A stretch of DNA of 54,181 nucleotides from DAIMFL01 sp964372215 (GTDB lineage: Bacteria; Pseudomonadota; Alphaproteobacteria; Dongiales; Dongiaceae). The translations under genes and the position numbers were made by a program. The notes beneath the pieces were generated by a model. The model was not told the DNA's origin, ran no database searches, and worked only from the letters and a program-made list of their open reading frames with translations. How positions within the stretch are numbered: position 1 is the stretch's first letter; the number at the start of each line of letters is the position of its first letter. Below are positions 44,415 through 52,634 of the stretch, in pieces. The stretch lies in assembly GCA_964372215.1 (NCBI GenBank), contig CAYJQC010000028.1:1-54181 (forward strand), written 5' to 3'.

Positions 44415-46244
44415 ATGGCTGCCGACACCGCCGCTGCACAGACCGGCCCGAGCATCAACGGCACCGCCTATCCGATCGTCGACCACAACTACGACGTGGT
44501 GGTGGTGGGCGCCGGCGGCGCCGGATTGCGCGCCACCTTCGGCATGGCCGAGAAGGGCCTGCGCACCGCCTGCATCACCAAGGTGTTCCCGACCCGCAGC
44601 CACACCGTCGCGGCCCAGGGCGGGATCAGCGCGGCGCTCGGCAACATGGGCGAGGACGATTGGCGCTGGCACATGTACGACACCATCAAGGGGTCGGACT
44701 GGCTCGGCGACCAGGACGCCATCGAGTACATGGTGCGCGAGGCGATGCCGGCGATCATCGAGCTCGAGCATTACGGCGTGCCGTTCAGCCGCACGCCCGA
44801 CGGCAAGATCTACCAGCGCCCGTTCGGCGGCATGACGACGCACTTCGGCGAGGGCATCGCCCAGCGCACCTGCGCCGCCGCCGACCGCACCGGTCACGCC
44901 ATCCTGCACACGCTGTACCAGCAGGCGATGAAGCACCATGCCGAGTTCTTCATCGAGTACTTCGCCCTCGACCTGATCATGGAGGACGGCGCCTGCCGCG
45001 GCGTCATGGCCTGGAACCTGGACGACGGCACCATCCACCGCTTCCGCGCCCAGATGGTGGTGCTGGCGACCGGCGGCTATGGCCGGACTTATTTCTCCTG
45101 CACCTCGGCCCACACCTGCACCGGCGACGGCAACGCCATGGCGCTGCGCGCCGGGCTGCCGCTGCAGGACATGGAGTTCATCCAGTTCCACCCGACCGGA
45201 ATCTACGGCGCCGGCTGCCTGATCACCGAGGGCGTGCGCGGCGAGGGCGGCTACCTCACCAACTCCGAGGGCGAGCGCTTCATGGAGCGCTACGCCCCCT
45301 CGGCCAAGGATTTGGCGAGCCGCGACGTAGTCAGCCGCTCGATGACCGTCGAGATCCGCGAGGGCCGCGGGGTCGGGCCCCACAAGGACCACATCCATCT
45401 CCATATCGAGCATCTCGATCCCAAGATCGTCCACGAGCGCCTGCCGGGCATCGCCGAGACCGCGCGCATCTTCGCCGGGGTCGACGTGACCCGCGAGCCG
45501 ATCCCGGTGCTGCCGACCTGCCACTACAACATGGGCGGCGTGCCGACCAATCATCGCGGCGAGGTGGTGACCTTGAAGGACGGCAATCCGGACGCGGTGG
45601 TGCCCGGGCTGATGGCGATCGGCGAGGCGGCCTGCGTGTCGGTGCATGGCGCCAATCGTTTGGGTTCCAACTCGCTGCTCGATCTCGTGGTGTTCGGGCG
45701 CGCCGCCGCCAAGCGCTGCGCCGAGATCGTGAAGCCCGGCGATTCCCTGCCGCCGATGAAGGACGGCGCCGGCGAGACGGCGCTCGCCCGGCTCGACAAG
45801 GCGCGCCACGCCAAGGGCAGCGTCCCGACCGCCGCGCTCCGCCTGGAGATGCAGAAGATCATGCAGGCCGACTGCGCGGTGTTCCGCACCGGCGAGACCC
45901 TTTCCCAGGGCAACGCCAAGCTCGAGCAGGCCTGGGCCAAGCGCGGCGACATCAAGGTCGGCGACCGCTCGATGATCTGGAACAGCGACCTGGTGGAGAC
46001 CCTGGAGCTCGACAACCTGCTGGCCCAGGCGGTGGTCTCGGTCGCCTCGGCGGTCAACCGCCAGGAAAGCCGCGGCGCCCATGCCCGCGAGGACTTTCCC
46101 GAGCGCGACGACGAGAACTGGCTGAAGCACAGCATCGTGTGGTGCGGCGAGGACGGCAAACCCCGGATCGACTACCGCCCGGTGCATCTCCAGCCGCTCA
46201 GCAACGACGTGCAGTCCTTCCCGCCGAAGAAACGGGTGTACTGA
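44415..46244 (+). CDS. sdhA: Succinate dehydrogenase flavoprotein subunit
   Basis: 609 residues. It oxidises succinate to fumarate. FAD-binding VVVVGAGGAGLRATFGMAEK, covalent-FAD His in FPTRSHTVAAQGGISAALGN, active-site regions HTLYQQAMKHHAEFFIEYF and GEGGYLTNSEGERFMERYAP, and the capping-domain Arg/His in CHYNMGGVPTNHRGEV. Ends typically with IDYRPVHLQPLSNDVQSFPP. It is followed by an unexpected ORF and not directly by sdhB. Confidence 0.97.
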   Translation: MAADTAAAQTGPSINGTAYPIVDHNYDVVVVGAGGAGLRATFGMAEKGLRTACITKVFPTRSHTVAAQGGISAALGNMGEDDWRWHMYDTIKGSDWLGDQDAIEYMVREAMPAIIELEHYGVPFSRTPDGKIYQRPFGGMTTHFGEGIAQRTCAAADRTGHAILHTLYQQAMKHHAEFFIEYFALDLIMEDGACRGVMAWNLDDGTIHRFRAQMVVLATGGYGRTYFSCTSAHTCTGDGNAMALRAGLPLQDMEFIQFHPTGIYGAGCLITEGVRGEGGYLTNSEGERFMERYAPSAKDLASRDVVSRSMTVEIREGRGVGPHKDHIHLHIEHLDPKIVHERLPGIAETARIFAGVDVTREPIPVLPTCHYNMGGVPTNHRGEVVTLKDGNPDAVVPGLMAIGEAACVSVHGANRLGSNSLLDLVVFGRAAAKRCAEIVKPGDSLPPMKDGAGETALARLDKARHAKGSVPTAALRLEMQKIMQADCAVFRTGETLSQGNAKLEQAWAKRGDIKVGDRSMIWNSDLVETLELDNLLAQAVVSVASAVNRQESRGAHAREDFPERDDENWLKHSIVWCGEDGKPRIDYRPVHLQPLSNDVQSFPPKKRVY

Positions 46245-46254
46245 GGATTCCGAC

Positions 46255-46674
46255 ATGTGTGCGCTGACCGGCGAGCAAGCCAAGTGCCTGTTGAATGCTT
46301 ACGTATCTGCTTGGGACCCTTCCAAGCCTCGTGGGGCATCATCTGGTAAGCCGAAGGTGCATTCGAAACTCGATCTCTCCCGGGGTCGGACGGGTACCTG
46401 GTCAGACTGTCCAAACCCAGATCTAATCAATACACCTCGATCTAGGGCACTGCTCGCAGCGTACGTCGAACTATCCGGTGGAAGGTTTGGTTCCGTTGGC
46501 ATTCCTTGTGTTGACCAGACCTACATTGAGCCTGACATGCAGGTGATGAAGTCGTTCATCCGTGCGGGTCTAGTGGTGTTCCGCGAGCATCGGAGTGACC
46601 TGTCGCTAAGCTGCTTTGAGCTTACTGCTTCGGGTAGACAATGGCTGGGTCTATTGCCTCAGAGTAACGATTAG
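46255..46674 (+). CDS. Hypothetical ORF inserted between sdhA and sdhB
   Basis: 139 residues, family not recognised. It starts 10 bases after the sdhA stop with GAGGA upstream, and stops 10 bases before sdhB. Base composition is clearly lower in GC than both neighbours, and codon use is unlike them (frequent A/T third positions). The C-terminal half (FGSVGIPCVDQTYIEPDMQV, KSFIRAGLVVFREHRSDLSL, FELTASGRQWLGLL) reads as a winged-helix-like module of the type seen in small DNA-binding proteins; this is tentative. Four Cys are scattered and do not form a cluster motif. It should be co-transcribed with sdh and looks horizontally acquired. Confidence 0.6.
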   Translation: MCALTGEQAKCLLNAYVSAWDPSKPRGASSGKPKVHSKLDLSRGRTGTWSDCPNPDLINTPRSRALLAAYVELSGGRFGSVGIPCVDQTYIEPDMQVMKSFIRAGLVVFREHRSDLSLSCFELTASGRQWLGLLPQSND

Positions 46675-46684
46675 GACGCGAGCC

Positions 46685-47461
46685 ATGGCCGAGTTCACCC
46701 TGCCCGCCAATTCCAAGATCCGCGAGGGCCGGACCCATGCCGCGCCGGCCGGCACCAAGCAGCCCAGGACCTTCCGGGTCTATCGCTGGAATCCGGACGA
46801 CGGCAACACGCCCCAGGTCGACTCTTACGTGATCGACCAGGCCGAGTGCGGGCCGATGGTCCTCGACGCCCTCATCAAGATCAAGAACGAGGTCGATTCG
46901 ACGCTCACCTTCCGCCGCTCCTGCCGCGAGGGGGTGTGCGGCTCCTGCGCCATGAACATCGACGGCACCAACACGCTCGCCTGCACCAAGTACATCGACG
47001 AGGTGAAGAGCGACGTGAAGATCTATCCCTTGCCCCACATGCCGGTCGTGAAGGACCTGGTGCCCGACCTGAATCAGGCCTATGCCCAGTACGCCTCGAT
47101 CGAGCCGTGGCTGAAGAGCGAGACCCTGCCGCCGGAGCGCGAGCGGGCGCAATCGCCGGAGGAACGCGCCAAGCTCGACGGGCTCTGGGAATGCATCCTG
47201 TGCTTCTGCTGCACCACCGCCTGCCCGAGCTATTGGTGGCAGGGCGAACGCTATCTCGGCCCCGCCGTGCTGCTCCAGGCCTACCGCTGGCTGGCCGACA
47301 GCCGCGACGAGTCGGCCGGCGAGCGGCTCGACCAGCTCGAGGACCCGTTCCGGCTCTATCGCTGCCACACCATCATGAACTGCACCAGGACCTGCCCGAA
47401 GGGCCTGAACCCGGGCCAGGCGATCGGCGAGATCAAGAAGCTGATGGTCGCCCGGCGGTAG
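46685..47461 (+). CDS. sdhB: Succinate dehydrogenase iron-sulfur subunit
   Basis: 258 residues with all three cluster motifs: 2Fe-2S SCREGVCGSCAMNIDGTNTL(AC), 4Fe-4S CILCFCCTTACPSYWW, 3Fe-4S CHTIMNCTRTCPKGLNPG. It passes electrons from SdhA flavin to quinone. The ATG at 46685 has AGGACGCGAG upstream. Separated from sdhA by the 139-codon ORF, so its expression must pass through that gene. Confidence 0.97.
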   Translation: MAEFTLPANSKIREGRTHAAPAGTKQPRTFRVYRWNPDDGNTPQVDSYVIDQAECGPMVLDALIKIKNEVDSTLTFRRSCREGVCGSCAMNIDGTNTLACTKYIDEVKSDVKIYPLPHMPVVKDLVPDLNQAYAQYASIEPWLKSETLPPERERAQSPEERAKLDGLWECILCFCCTTACPSYWWQGERYLGPAVLLQAYRWLADSRDESAGERLDQLEDPFRLYRCHTIMNCTRTCPKGLNPGQAIGEIKKLMVARR

Positions 47462-47488
47462 ACCCGGCACCCTGATTGTAGTGCGACG

Positions 47489-48271
47489 ATGCCCTGTCCC
47501 GAGTCATCCACCCATCCCATGGTGATCGTCACCGGCGCCGGCCGCGGCATCGGTGCGGCGACCGCCCGGCTGGCCGGGGCGCGCGGCTATGCCGTCGCGG
47601 TGAACTACCTCGGCAACCAGGCGGCGGCTGAGGGCGTGGTGCGCGACATCGAGGCCGCCGGCGGCCGGGCCGTCGCGATCCAGGCCGATGTCGCCGACGA
47701 GGCGGACGTGCTGCGGCTGTTCGACCAGGCGACCGTCGCGCTCGGCCCGCTCACGGCGCTGGTCAACAACGCCGGCATCACCGGCCGCAGCGGCCGCTTC
47801 GCCGACCTGACGCCGGCGGCGATCGACGAGGTGTTGCGGGTCAACGTGACCGGCGCGTTCATCTGCGCCCGCGAGGCGGTGCGCCGGATGTCGACCGCGC
47901 CGGGCGGCCCCTATGGACCGGGCCGCGGCGGCGCCATCGTCAACCTGTCCTCGGCCGCGGCGACCATGGGCAGCCCCGGCGAGTACGTGCACTACGCCGC
48001 CTCGAAGGGCGCCATCGACACCATGACCGTGGGCCTGGCCAAGGAAGTGGCGCGCCAGGGCATCAGGGTCAACGCGGTGGCGCCGGGCATGATCGACACC
48101 GAGATCCATGCGTCCTCGGGCGATCCCGGACGGATCGACCGCATCGTGCCGACCGTGCCGATGGCGCGCATCGGCAGCGCCGAGGAAGTGGCGGAGGCGG
48201 TTCTCTACCTGCTCTCCGACGGCGCCGCCTACATAACCGGCACGGTGCTGCGGGTCGCCGGCGGACGCTAG
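47489..48271 (+). CDS. SDR family oxidoreductase
   Basis: 260 residues with complete SDR motifs: VTGAGRGIGAATARLAG, LVNNAGITGRSG, catalytic Ser in NLSSAAATMGSPG, YAASKG, and PG(MI)DTEIHA after the catalytic site. Substrate unknown. The final residues VAGGR are typical of the FabG-like subgroup. The TAG stop doubles as the first bases of palindromic element copy B. Confidence 0.9.
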   Translation: MPCPESSTHPMVIVTGAGRGIGAATARLAGARGYAVAVNYLGNQAAAEGVVRDIEAAGGRAVAIQADVADEADVLRLFDQATVALGPLTALVNNAGITGRSGRFADLTPAAIDEVLRVNVTGAFICAREAVRRMSTAPGGPYGPGRGGAIVNLSSAAATMGSPGEYVHYAASKGAIDTMTVGLAKEVARQGIRVNAVAPGMIDTEIHASSGDPGRIDRIVPTVPMARIGSAEEVAEAVLYLLSDGAAYITGTVLRVAGGR

Positions 48272-48383
48272 AGCATGGTCGGATTGCACTGAAACAGTGC
48301 GGTCCGTGAATCATGCTCTACTTCAAAAAGGTAGACCAAGATTCACGCTTCGGATTGATTCAATCCGAGGCGACCTTGGTCTA
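48269..48383. repeat. Palindromic repeat element, copy B (complete pair)
   Basis: Two consecutive 52-base palindromes separated by 11 bases. First, 48269-48320: arms TAGAGCATG and CATGCTCTA with an inner GCACTG/CAGTGC stem. Second, 48332-48383: arms TAGACCAAG and CTTGGTCTA with an inner CGGATTGA/TCAATCCG stem. The arms of the two units resemble each other. Copy A at 37114-37190 repeats the second unit and the right arm of the first with identical spacing. Confidence 0.82.
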
Positions 48384-48454
48384 GACCGCGACCCGCTCGA
48401 GCCCGCTCGGCTCGATCGGTGAATCACACCCCCTCTGGCGCGGCAAGGCCGCGC

Positions 48455-48661
48455 TCACCCCAGGGCGATCTCCTCGGCGATCTCGTGCCGGAGGCCGATC
48501 GCCGGCGCCTCCAGGGTCATGCGCAGCACGACCTTGCCCTTGCCGTCGACCCGGCCGGCGGCGAGGGCGGACTTGACCGCGGCCTCGATCTCGCGCTGCG
48601 AGGTCACCCCGACCCGCTTCAGGAACTTACGGATCTCCATGTTGAGCGCGTCGTCGTCCAT
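48455..48661 (-). CDS. DUF6494 family protein
   Basis: 68 residues matching the small DUF6494 layout: MDDDALNMEIRKFLKRVGVT, SQREIEAAVKSALAAGRVDG, then the closing strand pair RMTLEAPAIGLRHEIAEEI. Cytosolic, function unknown. It is divergent from the SAF-type oxidoreductase gene at 48766. Confidence 0.8.
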   Translation of the reverse strand: MDDDALNMEIRKFLKRVGVTSQREIEAAVKSALAAGRVDGKGKVVLRMTLEAPAIGLRHEIAEEIALG

Positions 48662-48765
48662 CTTCCGGTCTCCCCGTTCGGCGCAAATCTGTTGACCCCG
48701 ATCATGTGGTCGTGCGATCCGCAGTTCGCCAGCACGATCTGGCGGCGGAAGGACGACGCCCCGCG

Positions 48766-50112
48766 ATGAACCTGCACCGCCTCCTGAGCGAGCGTGACGC
48801 GGCCGGCCGCCCGGTTCGGGTCGGCCTGATCGGCGCCGGCAAGTTCGGCAGCATGTTCCTGTCGCAGCTCCCGACCACCCCGGGAATGCATCTGGTCGGC
48901 ATCGCCGATCTCTCGATTCCGCGGGCGCGCGACGCCCTGGCCCGGGTCGGCTGGCCGGCCGAACGCCATGCCGCCGCCGGCGCCGACGCGGCGCGCGCCG
49001 GCGGCGGCACCTGGCTGACCGAGGATTCGTCGGCGCTGATCGCCGCCGATCTCGACGTCGTGATCGAGGCGACCGGCAATCCGGCGGCCGGCATCGCCCA
49101 TGCGCTGGCCTGCATCGCCGCCGGGCGCCACGTGGTGATGGTCAATGTCGAGGCCGACGCGCTGGCCGGGCCGCTGCTGGCCGCGCGGGCGCGCCAGGCC
49201 GGCGTCGTCTACTCCCTGGCCTATGGCGACCAGCCCGCCCTGGTCTGCGAGATGGTCGACTGGGCGCGCGCCGCCGGCTTCGAGGTGATCGCCGCCGGCA
49301 AAGGCACCAAGTACCTGCCGGCGTATCACGCCTCGACCCCGGAAACGGTGTGGGGCCATTACGGCCTCGCCCCCGAGCGCGCGCGGGCCGGCGGGATGAA
49401 CCCGCAGATGTTCAATTCGTTCCTCGACGGCACCAAGTCTGGGATCGAGATGGCGGCGATCGCCAATGCGACCGGCCTGGCCGCGCCGGCCGGCGGGCTC
49501 GGCTTTCCGCCCTGCGGGGTCGACGCGCTGCCCGCCATGCTGCGGCCGCGCCAGGACGGCGGCACGCTCGACGGGCCCGGCATGGTCGAGGTGGTCTCCA
49601 GCCTCAATCGCGACGGCACCGCCGTCGAGCGCGACCTGCGCTGGGGCGTCTACGTGGTGTTCCGGGCGCCCGGCGACTACCAGGCGCGCTGCTTCGCCGA
49701 GTACGGGCTGGTGACCGACGCCAGCGGTCGCTACGCCGCGATGTACAAGCCGTTCCACCTGATCGGGCTCGAACTCGGCATCTCCGTGGCGAGCGCCGCC
49801 CTGCGCAACGAGGCGACCGGCGCGCCGACCGGCTTTCGCGCCGACGTGGCGGCGGTGGCGAAGCGCGCCCTCGCCGCCGGCGAGCGGCTCGACGGCGAGG
49901 GCGGGGCGACGGTGTGGGGCCGCCTGATGCCGGCCGCCGATTCGCTGTCCTGCGGCGCACTGCCGATCGGCCTCGCCCACGGCGTCACCCTGATCCGCGC
50001 GCTCGGCGCCGGCGAGGTGGTCGGATGGAACGACGTCGCGATCGACGCGACGCAGCCGGCGGTCGCGTTCCGGCGCGAGATGGAGGCCCAGTTTGCGGCA
50101 AGCCTTCGTTAA
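48766..50112 (+). CDS. NAD(P)-dependent homoserine-dehydrogenase-like oxidoreductase with SAF-like domain
   Basis: 448 residues. The Rossmann N-terminus RVGLIGAGKFGSMFLSQLPT and the segment IEATGNPAAGIAHALACIAAG precede a catalytic-type region (AYGDQPALVCEMVDWARAAG, AAGKGTKYLPAYHASTP). The C-terminal third (FRADVAAVAKRALAAGERLDG, GEGGATVWGRLMPA, LPIGLAHGVTLIR) is the SAF-like part often misread as flagellar FlgA. Physiological substrate not known to me. Confidence 0.82.
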   Translation: MNLHRLLSERDAAGRPVRVGLIGAGKFGSMFLSQLPTTPGMHLVGIADLSIPRARDALARVGWPAERHAAAGADAARAGGGTWLTEDSSALIAADLDVVIEATGNPAAGIAHALACIAAGRHVVMVNVEADALAGPLLAARARQAGVVYSLAYGDQPALVCEMVDWARAAGFEVIAAGKGTKYLPAYHASTPETVWGHYGLAPERARAGGMNPQMFNSFLDGTKSGIEMAAIANATGLAAPAGGLGFPPCGVDALPAMLRPRQDGGTLDGPGMVEVVSSLNRDGTAVERDLRWGVYVVFRAPGDYQARCFAEYGLVTDASGRYAAMYKPFHLIGLELGISVASAALRNEATGAPTGFRADVAAVAKRALAAGERLDGEGGATVWGRLMPAADSLSCGALPIGLAHGVTLIRALGAGEVVGWNDVAIDATQPAVAFRREMEAQFAASLR

Positions 50113-50195
50113 GGACGGCGGCGCAGACTGCGCCCGGCATGGCCAGTTCCGCCGCCCGTCGCCGCGTCGCTCCTGAAGGCATCCCGATCGCGATC

Positions 50196-51308
50196 ATGTC
50201 GGACGGACCGCTCGCCCTCTATCGCGCCCGCCGCGCCGAAGGCCGGATCAAGCCCGACCCGGCCCAGGCGCTCGCCGCCGAGAAGCTCCAAAGCCTGCAC
50301 AACGCACTGGCCCACTATCAGCCCTCGGGCCGCAATTCCTGGCTCGAGCGGCTCGGCCTCGGCCGCCGCCAGAGCGATGCGCCGCAGGGCCTGTACATCT
50401 TCGGCACGGTCGGCCGCGGCAAGTCGATGCTGATGGACCTGTTCTTCGAGAGCGCCACGGTCGCGCACAAGCGGCGGGTCCATTTCCATGCCTTCATGCT
50501 CGAGATCCACGACGCGCTGCATCGGCTGCGGCGCGACCAGCCGGACGAGGGCGACGCCCTGGTCCGGGTCGCCGAGACGATCGCCGGCGAGGCATGGCTG
50601 CTGTGCTTCGACGAATTCCAGGTGACCAACATCGCCGACGCCATGCTCCTCGGACGGCTGTTCGAGACGCTGTTCGACAACGGCGTCGTCGTGGTCGCCA
50701 CCTCGAACTGGGCGCCCGACCAGCTCTATGCCGGCGGGCTGCAGCGCGAACGATTCCTCCCCTTCGTCGAGCTGCTGAAGCAGCGGCTCGACATCCTCGA
50801 GGTCGACGGCGAGACCGACTACCGGCTGTCGCGGATGGCCGCGCTCGAGGTCTACCTGGTGCCCGCCGGACCGGCCGCGACCGCCGCGCTCGAGACGGCG
50901 TTCGGCCAGCTCGCCGACGGCGCGCGGGTCGCGCCCGACCGGCTCGACGTCCAGGGCCGCAGCATCGGCGTGCCGCGCGCGGCCAACGGCGCGGCCTGGT
51001 TCTCGTTCGACGATCTGTGCGCGAAACCCCTGGGGCCGGCGGACTTTCTCGCCATCGCCACGCATTTCCACACGGTGTTCATCGTCGACGTGCCGCGCCT
51101 GACCGCCGAACTGCACAACGAGACGCGCCGCTTCGTCACGCTGATCGACGCGCTCTACGAACACCGCGTCGCGCTGGTCATGAGCGCCGCCGACGAGCCC
51201 GAGCGACTCTGCGTCGAGGGCAAGGCGGCGTTCGAATTCAGACGCACTGCATCGCGCCTCGCCGAGATGCGGTCGAGCGACTTTCGACAGCACCCCCACT
51301 TGACATGA
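50196..51308 (+). CDS. zapE: Cell division protein ZapE (AFG1-family ATPase)
   Basis: About 370 residues. P-loop ATPase: Walker A FGTVGRGKSMLMDLFF, RVHFHAFMLEIHDALHRLR, Walker B LCFDEFQVTNIADAMLLGRL and sensor region VATSNWAPDQLYAGGLQRER. Bacterial ZapE associates with FtsZ rings, and AFG1 relatives act in mitochondrial protein quality control. The start MSDGPLALYRARRAEGRIKPDPAQ fits the family; an in-frame ATG at 50139 would add 19 residues. In alphaproteobacteria zapE often precedes mdh, as here. Confidence 0.93.
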   Translation: MSDGPLALYRARRAEGRIKPDPAQALAAEKLQSLHNALAHYQPSGRNSWLERLGLGRRQSDAPQGLYIFGTVGRGKSMLMDLFFESATVAHKRRVHFHAFMLEIHDALHRLRRDQPDEGDALVRVAETIAGEAWLLCFDEFQVTNIADAMLLGRLFETLFDNGVVVVATSNWAPDQLYAGGLQRERFLPFVELLKQRLDILEVDGETDYRLSRMAALEVYLVPAGPAATAALETAFGQLADGARVAPDRLDVQGRSIGVPRAANGAAWFSFDDLCAKPLGPADFLAIATHFHTVFIVDVPRLTAELHNETRRFVTLIDALYEHRVALVMSAADEPERLCVEGKAAFEFRRTASRLAEMRSSDFRQHPHLT

Positions 51309-51328
51309 AGAGCGGCAGGAGACTCGCG

Positions 51329-51421
51329 ATGATCTACTTGCCCTGGGGGTTGAAAGAGAGTAGTACACAACACATAGTGTTTGCGTGCGCGTTGCTGGAT
51401 GCCTCGGTCGGACTCGAATGA
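51329..51421 (+). CDS. Possible 30-codon small ORF upstream of mdh
   Basis: It begins MIYLPWGLKESSTQHIVFAC and is preceded by AGGAG seven bases upstream, a well-placed ribosome binding site. The sequence AGGAGACTCGC here recurs before the internal ATG inside mdh (52412-52422). No family match; it could be a leader peptide or chance. Confidence 0.25.
   Translation: MIYLPWGLKESSTQHIVFACALLDASVGLE
51350..51378 (+). promoter_or_regulatory. Candidate promoter for mdh-sucCD
   Basis: TTGAAA at 51350-51355 and CATAGT at 51373-51378 are separated by 17 bases, 83 bases before the mdh ATG, in an unusually AT-rich stretch. It overlaps the possible small ORF, so at most one of the two readings is likely to matter. 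Confidence 0.35.
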
Positions 51422-51461
51422 ACTGCCTGATCGCCAGCACGACACCACGGTAGGGAACTGA

Positions 51462-52634
51462 ATGGCGCGCAAGAAGATCGCTCTCGTCGGCGCAGGCAAT
51501 ATCGGCGGCACGCTCGCCCTCCTCGCCGGACTGAAGCAACTTGGTGACGTCCTCCTCTTTGACATCGTCGAAGGTGTTCCGCAGGGAAAGGCCTTGGACC
51601 TTCTCCAGTCCTCGCCGATCGAGGGCTTCGACGCCGCGCTGACCGGCACCAACCGCTATGCCGACCTCAAGGGCGCCGACGTGGTGATCGTCACCGCCGG
51701 CGTGGCGCGCAAGCCGGGCATGAGCCGCGACGACCTGATCGGGATCAACACCAAGGTGATCACCGAGGTCGGCGGCAACATCAAGCGTTACTGCCCGAAG
51801 GCCTTCGTCATCGTCATCACCAACCCGCTCGACGCCATGGTCTGGGTCATGCGCGAGGCGAGCGGGCTGCCGCCCAGGATGGTGGTCGGCATGGCCGGCG
51901 TGCTCGACAGCGCCCGCTTCCGCACCTTCCTCGCCGAGGAGTTCAAGGTCTCGGTGGAGGACGTGACGGCGTTCGTGCTCGGCGGCCACGGCGATTCCAT
52001 GGTGCCGCTGATTCGCTATTCGACCGTGGCCGGGATACCGCTTCCCGACCTGGTCAAGAAGGGATGGACCTCGAAGAGCAGACTCGACGCGATCGTCCAG
52101 CGCACGCGTGACGGCGGCGCCGAGATCGTCGGTCTGCTCAAGACCGGGTCCGCGTTCTACGCTCCGGCAGCTGCCGCGATCCAGATGGCCGAATCCTATC
52201 TCCTCGACAAGAAGCGCGTGCTGCCCTGTGCCGCCCATCTCGATGGGCAGTACGGGCTGAGCGGCCTCTATGTCGGGGTGCCGGTGGTCATCGGCGCCGG
52301 CGGCGTAGAGAGGGTGGTCGAGATCGATCTGGACCGGGCCGAGAAGGCCCTGTTCGACAAGTCGGTCGCGGCCGTTAGGGGCCTCATCGAAGAGGTGAGG
52401 AAGCTGCAGAGAGGAGACTCGCTTATGAAGAAGCCTGCGAAGTCGAAGCGGACGGCCGCGAAGCCGGCTGCGAAGAAGACCGCGAAGAAGGCTGCCAAGA
52501 AGGCCGCCAAGAAGGCGCCGAAGCGGAAGGCTGCCGCCAGGAAGAAGGTCGGCACCAAGAAGAAGGCCGCTGCCAAGAAGAAGGCTGCACCGAAGCGGAA
52601 GGCAGCCAGAAAGAAGGCCGCGAAAAAGAAGTAA
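51462..52634 (+). CDS. mdh: Malate dehydrogenase with lysine-rich histone-like C-terminal tail
   Basis: 390 residues. The first 321 are a complete LDH-like malate dehydrogenase: KIALVGAGNIGGTLALLAGL, catalytic Arg/Asp regions (GVARKPGMSRDDLIGINTKV, NPLDAMVWVM), the proton-relay His in VLGGHGDSMVPLIRYS, and the usual end GLIEEVRKL. It makes oxaloacetate from malate. Then the frame continues through QRGDSL into about 69 residues of Lys/Ala repeats (AAKKAAKKAPKRKAA), like histone H1-type proteins. An internal ATG (codon 322, base 52425) has GAGAGGAGAC upstream, so the tail could also be made as a separate protein. Typical Mdh stops where the tail begins. The gene leads the mdh-sucC-sucD group. 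Confidence 0.9.
   Translation: MARKKIALVGAGNIGGTLALLAGLKQLGDVLLFDIVEGVPQGKALDLLQSSPIEGFDAALTGTNRYADLKGADVVIVTAGVARKPGMSRDDLIGINTKVITEVGGNIKRYCPKAFVIVITNPLDAMVWVMREASGLPPRMVVGMAGVLDSARFRTFLAEEFKVSVEDVTAFVLGGHGDSMVPLIRYSTVAGIPLPDLVKKGWTSKSRLDAIVQRTRDGGAEIVGLLKTGSAFYAPAAAAIQMAESYLLDKKRVLPCAAHLDGQYGLSGLYVGVPVVIGAGGVERVVEIDLDRAEKALFDKSVAAVRGLIEEVRKLQRGDSLMKKPAKSKRTAAKPAAKKTAKKAAKKAAKKAPKRKAAARKKVGTKKKAAAKKKAAPKRKAARKKAAKKK
52425..52634 (+). CDS. Possible internally initiated histone-like protein (tail of Mdh)
   Basis: 69 residues from the internal ATG: MKKPAKSKRTAAKPAAKKTA, continuing in KKA and KRK repeats and ending RKKAAKKK. About half the residues are Lys or Arg. The upstream GAGAGGAGAC is a good ribosome binding site seven bases from the ATG. 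Low-complexity basic proteins of this kind bind DNA or RNA. Whether it is made alone, only as a fusion, or both cannot be told from sequence. Confidence 0.4.
   Translation: MKKPAKSKRTAAKPAAKKTAKKAAKKAAKKAPKRKAAARKKVGTKKKAAAKKKAAPKRKAARKKAAKKK

Noticed and set aside
49350..51308. 652-codon extension of zapE
   Set aside because: The N-terminal part overlaps the SAF-type oxidoreductase in another frame and is low-complexity Arg-rich; the ZapE family begins at MSDGPLALYR.
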